DNA of 64,000 nt from Pseudomonadota bacterium (GTDB lineage: Bacteria; Pseudomonadota; Alphaproteobacteria; Sphingomonadales; Govanellaceae), in NCBI GenBank assembly GCA_003577275.1, contig QEVO01000001.1, positions 496,001 to 560,000 on the forward strand. Direction: 5' to 3'. The position numbers and the translations under genes were made by a program. The first letter of the stretch is position 1. Each line of letters opens with the position of its first letter. Below, one piece after another: positions 1 to 9,770 of this stretch. Under the pieces are notes generated by a model that saw only the letters and a program-made list of their open reading frames with translations, did no database searches and had not been told where the DNA came from.

Positions 1-3000
1 GCGATAGCCGAGCTTGGCGATGATCTCGCGCACTTCCTCGGCGACGAAGCTGAAGAGGTTGACGACTTTCTCCGGCGTGCCGGTGAATTTCTTGCGCAGC
101 TCCGGGTCTTGCGTGCACACGCCCACCGGACAGGTGTTGGAGTGGCACTGGCGCACCATGATGCAGCCCATGGCGACGAGCGACGCCGTGCCGACGCCGT
201 ATTCCTCGGCGCCCAAGAGCGCCGCCACCACCACGTCGCGCCCGGTTTTGATGCCGCCGTCGACGCGCAACGTCACGCGATCGCGCAATTTGTTCAAGGT
301 CAGCACCTGATGCACTTCCGACAGGCCCATTTCCCACGGCGTGCCGGCGTACTTGATGCTGGTCTGCGGGCTCGCCCCGGTGCCGCCGCAGTTGCCGGAG
401 ATCAGGATCACGTCGGCCTTGGCCTTGGCGACGCCGGCGGCGATGGTGCCGATGCCGGCCGCCGAAACGAGCTTGACGCACACCCGCGCTATGGGATTGA
501 TCTGCTTTAGGTCATAGATGAGCTGCGCCAGATCCTCGATAGAATAAATATCGTGGTGCGGCGGCGGCGAGATCAGCATCACGCCGGGCGTCGAATGGCG
601 CAGCCGTGCGATCTCGACTGTTACCTTGAAGCCCGGCAGCTGGCCGCCTTCGCCGGGCTTGGCGCCTTGCGCGATCTTGATCTCGATCTCGCTGCAATTG
701 TTCAAATATTCGGCAGTAACGCCGAACCGCCCCGAGGCGATCTGCTTGATGGGTGAATTGGCATTGTCGCCGTTCTCCCGCGGCCGATAACGCTCCGCGC
801 CTTCGCCGCCTTCGCCCGAGGACGATTTGGCGCCGATGCGGTTCATGGCGATAGTCAAGGTTTCGTGCGCCTCCGCCGACAGCGCGCCTAACGACATACC
901 GGGGGTGATGAAACGCTTTCTGATCTCGGTGATGGATTCCACTTCCTCCAGCGCGCCCGGCTTTGCCGGATACTTGAAATCAAGAAGGTCGCGCAAATTG
1001 ACCGGCGGCATGTCGTAAAGCGCGTGCGCGTATTTCAAATACAGGGAATAGGAATCGGTGGCCACCGCCTGCTGCATCATGTGGATCAGGGGGCCGTCGA
1101 AAGCATGCACCTCGCCGCCCTTGCGGTAGCGGTAGATGCCGCCGATGGGCAAGCTGATCACATCATCGCGATAAGCCTTGGCGTGCTGTTCGAGAATTTT
1201 CTTCTGCACGCCGGCGGAGCCGATGCCAGAAATTTTCGACGGCATGCCGGGGAAGAATTCCAGCACCAGCGAGCGGCTCAATCCCACCGCTTCGAAATTA
1301 TAGCCGCCGCGATAGGAGCTGATGACCGAGATGCCCATCTTGGACATGATCTTCAAAATGCCTTGGTCGATGGCGGTGCGGAAATTGCGCAGACACTCGT
1401 CGAATGATTGGTCGCCGAACAGCCCGCGACGGTGGCGATCGGCGATGGATTCTTGCGCCAGATAGGCATTGACCGTGGTGGCGCCGACGCCGATCAGCAC
1501 CGCGAAGTAATGGGTGTCCAGACACTCCGAGGAGCGCACGTTGATCGAGGTATAGGTACGCAAGCCCTGCCGCATCAGGTGCGAGTGAACGCCGCCGGCG
1601 GCCAGAATCATCGGGATCGGCGCGCGATCCTCGCTGATGTATTCGTCGGTTAAAAAGAGCTGACCCTTGCCGGCGCGCACCGCATCCTCCGCCTCCGAGC
1701 GGATGCGTTTGATGGCGTCCTTCAAGGCGTCGTCGCCGCCGTCCGTCGGGAAGGTGCAGTCGATCACCTGGGCGCTGTCGCCCCAGTGCTTTAACAGCAG
1801 ATCGTATTCGCCGTTGGTGAGCACCGGCGAGGACAGCACCAGCACATTGGTCTGATTGGCGTTCTGCTCCAGCACGTTGTTGAAGTTGCCGAACCGCGTT
1901 TTTAAGCTCATCACGCGGTATTCGCGTAAACTATCGATGGGCGGGTTGGTGACTTGGCTGAAGTTCTGCCTGAAATAGTGGCTGAGCGGCCGATACTGGC
2001 TGGAAAGCACGGCCAAGGGCGTGTCGTCGCCCATGGAGCCGACGGCTTCCTTGCCTTCTTCCGCCAGCGGCTGGAGAATGAGTTCGAGGTCTTCCACCGA
2101 ATAGCCGGCGGCCACTTGGCGACGCCGCAATTCTTCCTTGTCGAAGTGCGGCGTTTCCTTCACCGCCTTGCGGTCAAACAGGTTGTCGAAGGTTTTGAAG
2201 TTTTTCACCCACTCCTGATAAGGATGCTCGGCGGCCAGATAGTCCTTCAGCTCGCGATCGTGATAAAACACGCCGCGCTCCAGATCGACGCCGATCATCT
2301 GCCCTGGCCCTAAGCGCCCTTTCTCCTTCACCTTGGCTTCCGGGATCATCACCATGCCGGTTTCTGATCCGACCGCCAACAGTCCGTCGTTGGTGACGGT
2401 GTAGCGCATGGGACGCAGACCATTGCGGTCAAGCCCGGCGATGATCCAGCGCCCGTCGGTGGCGGCGATGGCGGCGGGGCCGTCCCACGGCTCCATCACC
2501 GAGTTGGCGTAGGCGTACATGGCGCGGTGGCTGTCCGGCATCGACGAGGTTTTCTTCGACCACGATTCCGGAATCAACAGCGTTTTCACCAATGGCGCGA
2601 TGCGGCCGGCGCGCACCATCGCCTCGAACACGCTGTCGAGCGCCGCCGAGTCGGAAGCGCCCGATGGGATCAAGGGCTTGATCACGTCGCTGGCTTCGCC
2701 GAACGCCATCGCCGCCATCTTGATTTCGTGGTTGCGCATCCAGTTCTTGTTGCCGCGGATGGTGTTGATCTCGCCGTTGTGCGCCAGCATGCGGAACGGC
2801 TGCGCCAGCCACCAGGTGGGGAAGGTATTGGTGGAATAGCGCTGATGATAGATGGCGAAGTTGGAGACGAAGCGGCCATCCAACAGATCGGGGTAAAACG
2901 ACGACAATTGTTCGGCGAGGAACAACCCCTTGTAGATGATGGAGCGGCACGACAGCGTGCAGACGTAAAAATCCTTGATATGCTGCGCCAGCACCGCCTT

Positions 3001-3594
3001 TTCGATCTTGCGGCGAATCAGGTAGAGCTCACGCTCGAACTGCTCCTCGGGCACGCCGCGCGGGTTGCCGACCATGATCTGCTCGATCTCGGGGCGGGTG
3101 GCGTTGGCCTTTTCGCCGATCACCGAGGCGTCCACCGGCACCTGCCGCCAGCCGTAGATGTAATAGCCGTAATCGAGAATTTCCGATTCGACGATGGCGC
3201 GGCAGGCTTCCTGCGCCGCCATGTCGGTGCGCGGCAGAAACACCATGCCGACGGCGAGCTTGCCTTCCATCACCTTGTGGCCGGCGCGGGTCACCTGCTC
3301 GCGGAAGAAATCCTGCGGAATGGCGATGTGAATGCCGGCGCCGTCGCCGGTCTTGCCGTCGGCGTCCACCGCGCCGCGATGCCATACCGACTTTAAGGCC
3401 TCGATGCCAGCCAGCACCACGCGACGGCTGGGTTTGCCGTCGATGGCGGCAATGAGGCCGACGCCGCAGGCGTCATGCTCGTCCTCGGGGTCATACATCC
3501 CCTCGCGGCCTAAGCGTTCGGCTTCGCGCTGCTGCCATTGCACGATCGCTGCGGCTGTCGCCAGTTCGTTATTATTGGTGTGTTGGGCCGACAT
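1..3594 (-). CDS. gltB: Glutamate synthase large subunit (partial, C-terminus outside window)
   Basis: The large (GOGAT) subunit hydrolyses glutamine and uses the ammonia to convert 2-oxoglutarate into glutamate. The reading frame starts at the ATG at 3594 and stays open for 1198 codons to the window edge; the family is about 1500 residues, so roughly the last 300 are missing. A 42-residue propeptide precedes Cys43 (DACGVG), the N-terminal nucleophile of the class II amidotransferase domain. The central and FMN-binding domains follow ([20 protein letters not shown]), and the 3Fe-4S ligands [11 protein letters not shown] lie near residues 1150-1160. It begins 13 bp after the gltD stop, so the two are one minus-strand operon with gltD first. 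The gltD-gltB order and sequence are clear; only completeness is unseen. Confidence 0.98.
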   Translation of the reverse strand, partial: MSAQHTNNNELATAAAIVQWQQREAERLGREGMYDPEDEHDACGVGLIAAIDGKPSRRVVLAGIEALKSVWHRGAVDADGKTGDGAGIHIAIPQDFFREQVTRAGHKVMEGKLAVGMVFLPRTDMAAQEACRAIVESEILDYGYYIYGWRQVPVDASVIGEKANATRPEIEQIMVGNPRGVPEEQFERELYLIRRKIEKAVLAQHIKDFYVCTLSCRSIIYKGLFLAEQLSSFYPDLLDGRFVSNFAIYHQRYSTNTFPTWWLAQPFRMLAHNGEINTIRGNKNWMRNHEIKMAAMAFGEASDVIKPLIPSGASDSAALDSVFEAMVRAGRIAPLVKTLLIPESWSKKTSSMPDSHRAMYAYANSVMEPWDGPAAIAATDGRWIIAGLDRNGLRPMRYTVTNDGLLAVGSETGMVMIPEAKVKEKGRLGPGQMIGVDLERGVFYHDRELKDYLAAEHPYQEWVKNFKTFDNLFDRKAVKETPHFDKEELRRRQVAAGYSVEDLELILQPLAEEGKEAVGSMGDDTPLAVLSSQYRPLSHYFRQNFSQVTNPPIDSLREYRVMSLKTRFGNFNNVLEQNANQTNVLVLSSPVLTNGEYDLLLKHWGDSAQVIDCTFPTDGGDDALKDAIKRIRSEAEDAVRAGKGQLFLTDEYISEDRAPIPMILAAGGVHSHLMRQGLRTYTSINVRSSECLDTHYFAVLIGVGATTVNAYLAQESIADRHRRGLFGDQSFDECLRNFRTAIDQGILKIMSKMGISVISSYRGGYNFEAVGLSRSLVLEFFPGMPSKISGIGSAGVQKKILEQHAKAYRDDVISLPIGGIYRYRKGGEVHAFDGPLIHMMQQAVATDSYSLYLKYAHALYDMPPVNLRDLLDFKYPAKPGALEEVESITEIRKRFITPGMSLGALSAEAHETLTIAMNRIGAKSSSGEGGEGAERYRPRENGDNANSPIKQIASGRFGVTAEYLNNCSEIEIKIAQGAKPGEGGQLPGFKVTVEIARLRHSTPGVMLISPPPHHDIYSIEDLAQLIYDLKQINPIARVCVKLVSAAGIGTIAAGVAKAKADVILISGNCGGTGASPQTSIKYAGTPWEMGLSEVHQVLTLNKLRDRVTLRVDGGIKTGRDVVVAALLGAEEYGVGTASLVAMGCIMVRQCHSNTCPVGVCTQDPELRKKFTGTPEKVVNLFSFVAEEVREIIAKLGYR

Positions 3595-3607
3595 GGAAAT
3601 TTCTCCG

Positions 3608-5086
3608 TTAAGACGCTGCAACCAGCACTTTGCGTTTGCGCGAGCGGGCGGCGGGCGCGGGCCGCGCCGCCAAATACTTGTCGATGGCCGTCGCCGCCTC
3701 GCGGCCATCGCGGATCGCCCACACCACCAGCGACGCGCCACGCACGATATCGCCCACCGCGAATACGCCGTCCAGGTTGGTCATGGCGGTCTTATGATCG
3801 ACCTTCACCGTGCCCCAGCGCGTCACCTCCAGCTCCGGCGTATTAAACAGCGTTGGCAGGTCTTCCGGGTCGAATCCTAAAGCCTTGATCACCAAGTCGG
3901 CCTCGATTCTGAATGTAGAGTCCTTCACTGCTTCCGGCGAGCGGCGGCCGCTGGCGTCGGGCGAGCCTAAGCGCATGCGCTGCGCCAGCACGGCCTTGAC
4001 CGCGCCGACGCCATCGCCGCCGTCGCCGACGAAGGCTTGCGGCGCCGACAGCCAGATGAATTCGACGCCTTCTTCCTCGGCGTTTTTCACCTCGCGCATC
4101 GAGCCCGGCATGTTGTCGCGGTCACGGCGATAGAGACACTTGACTGATTTGGCGCCCTGACGCACGGCGGTGCGCACGCAGTCCATGGCGGTGTCGCCGC
4201 CGCCGATGACGACGACATGTCTGCCCGCTGCGTTCAATTGGCCGGAGTTGAAGGCCGCCACCGTATCGCCCAAGCCGACGCGGTTGGCGGCGATCAGATA
4301 ATCGAGCGCCGGCACCGCGTTATCAAGGCCCGCGCCCGGCACGGCAACGTCGCGGGGTTTATAGACGCCGGTGGCGATGAGCACGGCGTCGTGGCGGTCG
4401 CGCAGCTCTTGCAGCGTGGCGTCGCGCCCCACTTCGAAGTTGAGATGAAAGATCACGCCGCTATCGACATATTGCTTGGCGCGACGCTGCACCACCTCTT
4501 TTTCCAGCTTGAAGCCGGGGATGCCGTAGATCAGCAAGCCGCCGATCCGGTCATAGCGGTCATAGACATGGACCTCATACCCGCGCCGGCGCAACCGTTC
4601 GGCGGCTGCCAGACCGCCGGGCCCCGCGCCGATGATGCCAACCGAGGCGGGCAGTTCGCGCTTGGGCGTAAAGGGTTTGATCCAACCCTGATCCCAGGCG
4701 GTGTCGGTGATGTAACGCTCCACCGCGCCGATGGTCACCGAATCGAAGTTTCGCTCGATGACGCAATTGCCCTCGCACAGGCGATCCTGCGGGCAGATGC
4801 GGCCGCACACCTCGGGCAGGGTGTTGGTGGCGCTGGCCAGCTCGTAGGCCTCTTCCAGCCGGCCTTCGGCGGTCAGCTTCAGCCAGTCGGGGATGTTGTT
4901 GCTCAAGGGGCAATGGATCTGGCAATAGGGCACGCCGCATTGCGAACAGCGCGCCGCCTGCTCCGCCGCCTGGCTGGTGGAGAAGCGATCATAGATCTCC
5001 TTGAAGTCGACGGCGCGCTCGGCGGCGCTCCGCTTGGTCGGCATGCGTTGCTCGACGGTGACGAATTTGAGCATTTTTTGCGCCAT
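3608..5086 (-). CDS. gltD: Glutamate synthase small subunit
   Basis: The 492-residue beta subunit of NADPH-GOGAT passes electrons from NADPH through FAD and Fe-S clusters to GltB. Two cysteine clusters (Cys47/50/55/59 and Cys94/98/104/108) bind 4Fe-4S. An FAD dinucleotide fold, GIIGAGPGG, lies at 150-158, and a second Rossmann motif ([12 protein letters not shown]) lies in the middle for NADPH. The start was placed at ATG 5086 ([10 protein letters not shown]) because an AAGGA ribosome-binding site lies just upstream. An in-frame extension to 5173 gives an N-terminus unlike the family. It is the first gene of the gltDB operon. Two 10-bp direct repeats about 90 bp upstream may control it. Confidence 0.97.
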   Translation of the reverse strand: MAQKMLKFVTVEQRMPTKRSAAERAVDFKEIYDRFSTSQAAEQAARCSQCGVPYCQIHCPLSNNIPDWLKLTAEGRLEEAYELASATNTLPEVCGRICPQDRLCEGNCVIERNFDSVTIGAVERYITDTAWDQGWIKPFTPKRELPASVGIIGAGPGGLAAAERLRRRGYEVHVYDRYDRIGGLLIYGIPGFKLEKEVVQRRAKQYVDSGVIFHLNFEVGRDATLQELRDRHDAVLIATGVYKPRDVAVPGAGLDNAVPALDYLIAANRVGLGDTVAAFNSGQLNAAGRHVVVIGGGDTAMDCVRTAVRQGAKSVKCLYRRDRDNMPGSMREVKNAEEEGVEFIWLSAPQAFVGDGGDGVGAVKAVLAQRMRLGSPDASGRRSPEAVKDSTFRIEADLVIKALGFDPEDLPTLFNTPELEVTRWGTVKVDHKTAMTNLDGVFAVGDIVRGASLVVWAIRDGREAATAIDKYLAARPAPAARSRKRKVLVAAS

Positions 5087-5175
5087 CGTCCTTACACTCT
5101 GGTTGGGTTGCTTGGCCGGGAACTCAGCGGGGAGTATATCGGCCAGCGTGCGGGCCACAAAGGAAAAAAGCACAT

Positions 5176-5209
5176 TTAGGACAATAAAGCTGACCTAAAT
5201 TAGGACAAT
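5176..5209 (-). promoter_or_regulatory. Pair of direct repeats upstream of gltDB
   Basis: The 10-mer TTAGGACAAT occurs exactly at 5176-5185 and 5200-5209, 24 bp apart, in an AT-rich stretch about 90-120 bp upstream of the gltD start. Its position suits an operator or activator site, for example for a nitrogen or amino-acid regulator, but the binding protein cannot be named from sequence. Confidence 0.35.
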
Positions 5210-5279
5210 TTTTGCAATATTAGCCCCGAGCGATGGATCTGGCCCGCCATAAGGAGGGCATTTTAGTACCGTAACGGAC

Positions 5280-6086
5280 CTAATTACCGAGAGCAAGACA
5301 GATCAGCGCCACCGAACCGAGGGTGATTCGGTACCAGGCGAAGGGGCCAAAGCCGTGCCGGCTGACGAAAGCAACCAGCGATTTGACCACCATCAGCGCC
5401 GCCGCGAAAGCCACCAGGAAGCCAATGGCGATCGATATCCCATTGTCCAGGCTAAGCGCCGCGCGCTGCTGATAAAGGTCGTAAGCCGTCGCCGCCGCCA
5501 TGGTGGGGATGGCCAGAAAGAAGGAATATTCGGTGGCGGCGCGGCGGTCGACGCCCATCAACAGCGCCCCCATGATGGTGGCGCCGGAGCGCGACACGCC
5601 GGGAAACATCGCCAGGCACTGCATCACGCCGATGCGCAGCGCCAGGCCAGCGGAAAAGTCCTCCACCCGGTGATGGCGGGCTTGTTTGACCAGGCGCTCG
5701 ATGAGCAGGATGGCGACGCCGCCGATGACCAGGGCCCAGGCGACGCCCCAGGGATTTTCCAGAAGCTCCTTGATTTTTTTATAGACCACAACCCCCACCG
5801 CCATGGCCGGCAGGAAGCCCAAAAGAACGGCGATCACAAACCGCCGCGCCCCCGGTTCGCCCTGAAGGAGGCCCACGGCGACGGTCGTCAGCTTCTGACG
5901 GTAAGCCAAGCAGACCGCCAGGATGGCCCCCAGTTGAATGGCGATCTTGAAGGTGCCGCCAGGGTCGGAGAACCCCAGGAAATGATCGGCCAGCACCAGA
6001 TGCCCGGTGGAGGAGACGGGGATGAATTCGGTCAGTCCCTCCAACAGCCCAAGCAGAAAGACCTGGACGAGGTGCAGCATGTCCAT
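5280..6086 (-). CDS. uppP: Undecaprenyl-diphosphatase
   Basis: This integral membrane phosphatase (268 aa, normal length) regenerates undecaprenyl phosphate for peptidoglycan and other envelope polymers and gives low-level bacitracin resistance. The two family signatures are present: EGLTEFIPVSSTGHLVL near residues 15-31 and FPGVSRSGAT in the second half. They hold the Glu, Ser/His and Arg residues of the active site facing the periplasm. Several hydrophobic helices surround them. It lies on the minus strand, separated from gltD by about 190 bp, and shares orientation and a 28-bp gap with the NDUFA9-like gene upstream, so those two may be co-transcribed. Confidence 0.96.
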   Translation of the reverse strand: MDMLHLVQVFLLGLLEGLTEFIPVSSTGHLVLADHFLGFSDPGGTFKIAIQLGAILAVCLAYRQKLTTVAVGLLQGEPGARRFVIAVLLGFLPAMAVGVVVYKKIKELLENPWGVAWALVIGGVAILLIERLVKQARHHRVEDFSAGLALRIGVMQCLAMFPGVSRSGATIMGALLMGVDRRAATEYSFFLAIPTMAAATAYDLYQQRAALSLDNGISIAIGFLVAFAAALMVVKSLVAFVSRHGFGPFAWYRITLGSVALICLALGN

Positions 6087-6114
6087 GGCGGCGCGCTCCT
6101 TGATTTTTTAAGGG

Positions 6115-7059
6115 CTATTCGGCGCTGGGCCGGGCGAACTGGCCGAGCTTGCGGTAGCGCTTCAGATAGGTTGGCGCAATCGACTCCGCCGGCGTCGGCG
6201 CAATGCCGAGCGTTGTCAAGCCGCCCGTTCCCGTCACTACATTATCCCGCGCCAGCAGGCGGACCTGGTCGACGGTAAGGGGCGGCGTGGGCAGTATCTG
6301 CAGGAAAAACGCCAGTATCTTGGCGGCAAAGAACGGCAGGGGGATGAGCGGCCGCGCGACGCCGATTTCCTGGAACACGTATTCATATACCTGCCGCAAG
6401 GTATAGATGGTGGGGCCGCCCAGCTCATAGGTCTGGCCGGCGGCCGCCGGGCTTTCCAGCGCCGCCATGATGGCGTCGGCCACATCGCCTACATAGACCG
6501 GCTGAAACTTGGTATCGCCGCCGATCAGCGGCAGCACCCACAGCATCTTCGCCAGGCCGGCGAAGCGGTTATAAAAACCGTCATCGGGGCCGAAGACGAC
6601 GCTGGGGCGAAAGATGACAGCGGCAGGATATGCCGCCTTGACCCGCGCCTCGCCCCGCGCCTTGGTGCGGGCGTAGCGGGCGGACGATGCGGCATCGGCG
6701 CCTAGGGCCGAGAGGTGGACCAGGCGGCCGACGCCGGCCGCGGCGGCGGCTTCGGCGATGAGCCCGGCGCCTTCATCCTGCAGGGCAGCGAACTTCTGCG
6801 CCCCCGTCTCATAAAGGATGCCGACCAGGTTGACCACCGCCTCAGCGCCGCTGACCGCCGCCTTGACCGAGGCGGCGTCACGCACATTGGCCTGCATCAG
6901 CTGAATCTGCCCCACCGCGCCCAGGGGCTTTAAAAACATCGCTTCGTTGGGACGCCGCACCGCCACCCGCACCCGGTAGCCCTTTGCCGCCAGACGCTGC
7001 ACCAGATGGCGGCCGATGAAGCCCGAGCCGCCGAATACCGTCACCAGGCGATCCGCCAT
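6115..7059 (-). CDS. NAD(P)-binding SDR protein, complex I NDUFA9-like
   Basis: A 314-residue atypical short-chain dehydrogenase of the family that includes the mitochondrial complex I accessory subunit NDUFA9. The N-terminus VTVFGGSGFIGRHLV is the GxxGxxG nucleotide-binding fold. The rest has the usual extended-SDR features (VNLVGILYE, HLSALGAD, VIFRPSVVFGP), but the classical YxxxK catalytic pair is not obvious, in keeping with a structural or binding role. In Alphaproteobacteria this gene commonly neighbours uppP, as here. Whether it is a complex I subunit in this organism is inference from the family. Confidence 0.88.
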   Translation of the reverse strand: MADRLVTVFGGSGFIGRHLVQRLAAKGYRVRVAVRRPNEAMFLKPLGAVGQIQLMQANVRDAASVKAAVSGAEAVVNLVGILYETGAQKFAALQDEGAGLIAEAAAAAGVGRLVHLSALGADAASSARYARTKARGEARVKAAYPAAVIFRPSVVFGPDDGFYNRFAGLAKMLWVLPLIGGDTKFQPVYVGDVADAIMAALESPAAAGQTYELGGPTIYTLRQVYEYVFQEIGVARPLIPLPFFAAKILAFFLQILPTPPLTVDQVRLLARDNVVTGTGGLTTLGIAPTPAESIAPTYLKRYRKLGQFARPSAE

Positions 7060-7189
7060 CGCGCTCTCCGTAAAGACATGCCCCCACCGCGGCGGCCGGC
7101 CAGGATGCCCGCCGCCTGCCGTCTGGTTAGCAAAATTCCCCTCATATCTCTAACCTTTTTTATCCTCAGGGGCGACGCGGCCGCAGGGC

Positions 7190-7218
7190 TTGACATTACG
7201 TCGGCCAAAGAGTAGCGA
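7190..7218 (+). promoter_or_regulatory. Candidate sigma-70 promoter for tRNA-Leu
   Basis: TTGACA at 7190-7195 matches the -35 consensus. TAGCGA, a weak -10, follows after 17 bp at 7213-7218. The tRNA begins 23 bp further on, as expected for a short leader. Confidence 0.5.
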
Positions 7219-7241
7219 CAGGGGACTTTTTTAGCACCCGT

Positions 7242-7328
7242 GCCCAGGTGGCGGAATTGGTAGACGCACTAGCTTCAGGTGCTAGCGGTCGAAAGATCGT
7301 GGAGGTTCGAGTCCTCTCCTGGGCACCA
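7242..7328 (+). tRNA. tRNA-Leu(CAG)
   Basis: An 87-nt class II tRNA. The acceptor arm GCCCAGG (7242-7248) pairs with CCTGGGC (7318-7324), and CCA is encoded at the 3' end. The D-arm has the usual GGTAGACGC, the anticodon loop CTTCAGGT carries CAG at 7276-7278, a variable arm follows, and the T-arm contains GGTTCGAGTCC. The body is close to Escherichia coli tRNA-Leu(CAG). It decodes CUG, a frequent codon in a GC-rich genome. No integrase or att duplication is visible beside it. Confidence 0.97.
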
Positions 7329-7428
7329 CTTGACGTTCCTTAAACTGTTTTCCCTTCATCCCTAAAGCACGATATCTCCAGATTGGCGGCCTGCCCGGCG
7401 CTGGCTTGCGCCGTGCGGCGGCGGAAAG

Positions 7429-7446
7429 CCGATTTCATGAAATCGG
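7429..7446. promoter_or_regulatory. Perfect 18-bp palindrome upstream of the CocE/NonD locus
   Basis: CCGATTTCATGAAATCGG is its own reverse complement, about 150 bp before the first hydrolase gene. It is followed by an A-run, not a T-run, so it is unlikely to be a plus-strand terminator. A dimeric regulator site is more likely; the AraC protein at the end of the locus is one candidate. Confidence 0.35.
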
Positions 7447-7592
7447 AAAAAACTTTTCGCCAAGCGGCTTGATCTGGTGGGCGGCGGCTTTGCAGAGCCA
7501 TCAAGATACCGCTTTAATCCCAAGACGGGCGCTAAGAGGAGCAAACGTCCCCGCGTGACAGGGGAGCGGGATTTTCAGGGAAAGGCTCTACC

Positions 7593-9488
7593 ATGCATAT
7601 CAGGCAAGTGTTGGCGGCGTGCCTCCTGTTGGTCATGGCCGGCGCGGCGGCGGCCTCGCCGCCGGTGCGGGTGCTGGAAAACACCACCGAGCGGCGGCAG
7701 AACGAAATGCTGCCGATGCGCGACGGCGTGCGGCTGTGGACCAGCATCCACTTTCCCAAGGGCATGACGGCAAAAGCGCCGGCGATCTTGGTGCGCACGC
7801 CTTATGCCTTTGAAATGGAAAGCACCTTGGCCCAGGGCATGGTCGCCGACTTCGCCGCCGCCGGCTACATCATCATCTTCCAAAACGAGCGGGGGCATTT
7901 TTGGTCGGAAGGCGAAACCCGGATCATCGCCAATAGCGCCGAGGATGGCTATGACACCATCGATTGGATTGCCAAGCAGCCGTGGTCAAACGGCAAGGTC
8001 GGCACCTTCGGCTGTTCCTCCTCCGGCGACAGTCAAGTAAAATTGGCGTCCCTCGGCCATCCCGCCCATGGCGCGGCGATGACCATGTCATCGGGGTCAT
8101 CCGTCGGCGTCTTGGGCGCTTTTCATGAGCAAGGGGCATTCTATCGCGGCGGCGTGCCGCAGGTGCCGTGGTGGACGTGGTATGCGGCGGCAGGCATCAG
8201 CGATTATCCGAAATTTCCCGCCGGCATTTCCGATCATAACCGGGACTGGCTGGCGCATTCCTTGCGCGATTGGCTGGCAAGAACGCCCGAGTCCAATTAC
8301 AACCCCGAAACCGGGTACCCTGAGGATCTTTTGGTCAGTCACTTGCCCTCCATGGATGTTGTTCGCGCCGTCAATGGCCAGATCACGGAGTTTGAAAAAT
8401 TCATCCGCCGCCAGCCCAATGATCCGGCGTGGAAGAAGGAAAGTTTCTTCAGCGCGGGCGATCCTTACGGCGTGCCGACCTTATGGGTGTTCCAGGCCTA
8501 TGATATCGGGCTCAGCCCAAACGTGGCGGCGTTTGAATATGCTCATGCCAAGGCGGACAAGAAGGACATCAGAGACAGTCAATACATGCTCATATCCGCC
8601 AAAGGTCATTGCTCCATGTTGACCGAAACGGCGCACACCATCAACGGCGAGCGCTATGTGGGAGACGCCAGATACCCATACAAAAAAGCCTTTATTGAGT
8701 GGTTCGACCATTGGCTGAAGGACAAGAAAGGGAAGGCGCTGAAAAAGCCGCGAGCGGAAGTATATGTTTCAGGGCGCAATCAGTGGCGGCAGTTCGTCTC
8801 CTGGCCGCCGGCGGGCGCGCAACAAGTGTCCTACTACCTCGACAGCGAGGGCCGCGCCAATAGCCGGCATGGCGACGGACGACTGAGAGCCGCGGCGGCG
8901 GCGACCGTGCGCCAGGATGCTTATGAGTACGATCCCCGCTATCCCGTGCCCTCGGTGGGCGGCGACGTGTGTTGTGTGGGACCGAAATATCAGCCAGGCA
9001 GCTATGACCAGTCACAAGTAGAGGCGCGGAATGATGTTTTGGTCTACACCTCGGAGCCGTTGCCGCAGGCATTGGAGGTGGTCGGCTTCGTCGAGGCGGT
9101 GATTTTTGTCTCGTCCGATGCGCCGGATACGGATTTTACCGCCAAGCTGGTGGACGTAGACGCCGAGGGCCGGGCCTATAACGTCGGCGACAGCATTCAG
9201 CGGGCGCGCTGGCGGGATGGCTATGATAAACCGAAGATGATGGAAAAGGGGGGCGTTTATGAACTGCGCATCGGGCCGTTCTTCGCCGCCAACCGCTTCA
9301 ACGCCGGCCACCGCCTACGGCTGGACATCACCAGCAGCAATTTTCCCCGCTATGAACGCAACCTCAACACCGGCGGCAATAATTTCGACGAGACGGCGGG
9401 TCGCACGGCGCGCAACGTGATTCATCACGGGTCGCAATATCCGTCGCGGATCATCCTGCCGGCGCTGGCGGAAGAGCCGGACAGATAG
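7593..9488 (+). CDS. CocE/NonD family hydrolase, Sec-exported
   Basis: A 631-residue alpha/beta hydrolase of the peptidase S15 / cocaine esterase group (X-Pro acyl peptidase fold with a C-terminal jelly-roll). These enzymes cleave esters or N-terminal acyl-peptide bonds. A Sec signal peptide (residues 1-22, ending AGAAAAS) sends it to the periplasm. GCSSSGDS at 140-147 supplies the nucleophile, Ser142, and KGHCSM carries a likely catalytic His. The C-terminal part (about 400-625) fits the PepX_C beta domain. It is first in a plus-strand group with a TonB receptor, a second CocE/NonD hydrolase and an AraC regulator, which suggests import and hydrolysis of one substrate type. The substrate is unknown. 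Confidence 0.9.
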   Translation: MHIRQVLAACLLLVMAGAAAASPPVRVLENTTERRQNEMLPMRDGVRLWTSIHFPKGMTAKAPAILVRTPYAFEMESTLAQGMVADFAAAGYIIIFQNERGHFWSEGETRIIANSAEDGYDTIDWIAKQPWSNGKVGTFGCSSSGDSQVKLASLGHPAHGAAMTMSSGSSVGVLGAFHEQGAFYRGGVPQVPWWTWYAAAGISDYPKFPAGISDHNRDWLAHSLRDWLARTPESNYNPETGYPEDLLVSHLPSMDVVRAVNGQITEFEKFIRRQPNDPAWKKESFFSAGDPYGVPTLWVFQAYDIGLSPNVAAFEYAHAKADKKDIRDSQYMLISAKGHCSMLTETAHTINGERYVGDARYPYKKAFIEWFDHWLKDKKGKALKKPRAEVYVSGRNQWRQFVSWPPAGAQQVSYYLDSEGRANSRHGDGRLRAAAAATVRQDAYEYDPRYPVPSVGGDVCCVGPKYQPGSYDQSQVEARNDVLVYTSEPLPQALEVVGFVEAVIFVSSDAPDTDFTAKLVDVDAEGRAYNVGDSIQRARWRDGYDKPKMMEKGGVYELRIGPFFAANRFNAGHRLRLDITSSNFPRYERNLNTGGNNFDETAGRTARNVIHHGSQYPSRIILPALAEEPDR

Positions 9489-9770
9489 GCCCCGTCGGCT
9501 GCCGCAGAACTAATAAATATCAGGCTATTTCAAAGTAATAGAGGGGATCAACGTGGTCCCGCGCGAATCGGCTTGAGGTTGGTTTTTCCGGGCTTACTTT
9601 GGCAAATTCAGACGGCTTTCGGCAAAGAACCATCCGCCTGCCCTGTCCAATCGCCTCATTTTTCGGTCCTCTTGCAAGAGGCAGTCGCCAAGGCTTGTGT
9701 TCTAATGCACGGACGCAATCCCTGCCTGGCGCAGGGCGTTTCGGGAACTTTATGGCGGGAGGAAAAATAC

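Noticed and set aside
7242-7328. tRNA-Leu as an integration site for a genomic island
   Set aside because: No integrase or 3'-end tRNA duplication is visible nearby.
9573-9770. N-terminal extension of the TonB receptor from an upstream in-frame start
   Set aside because: The segment precedes a strong ribosome-binding site and signal peptide at 9771 and is unlike receptor N-termini.
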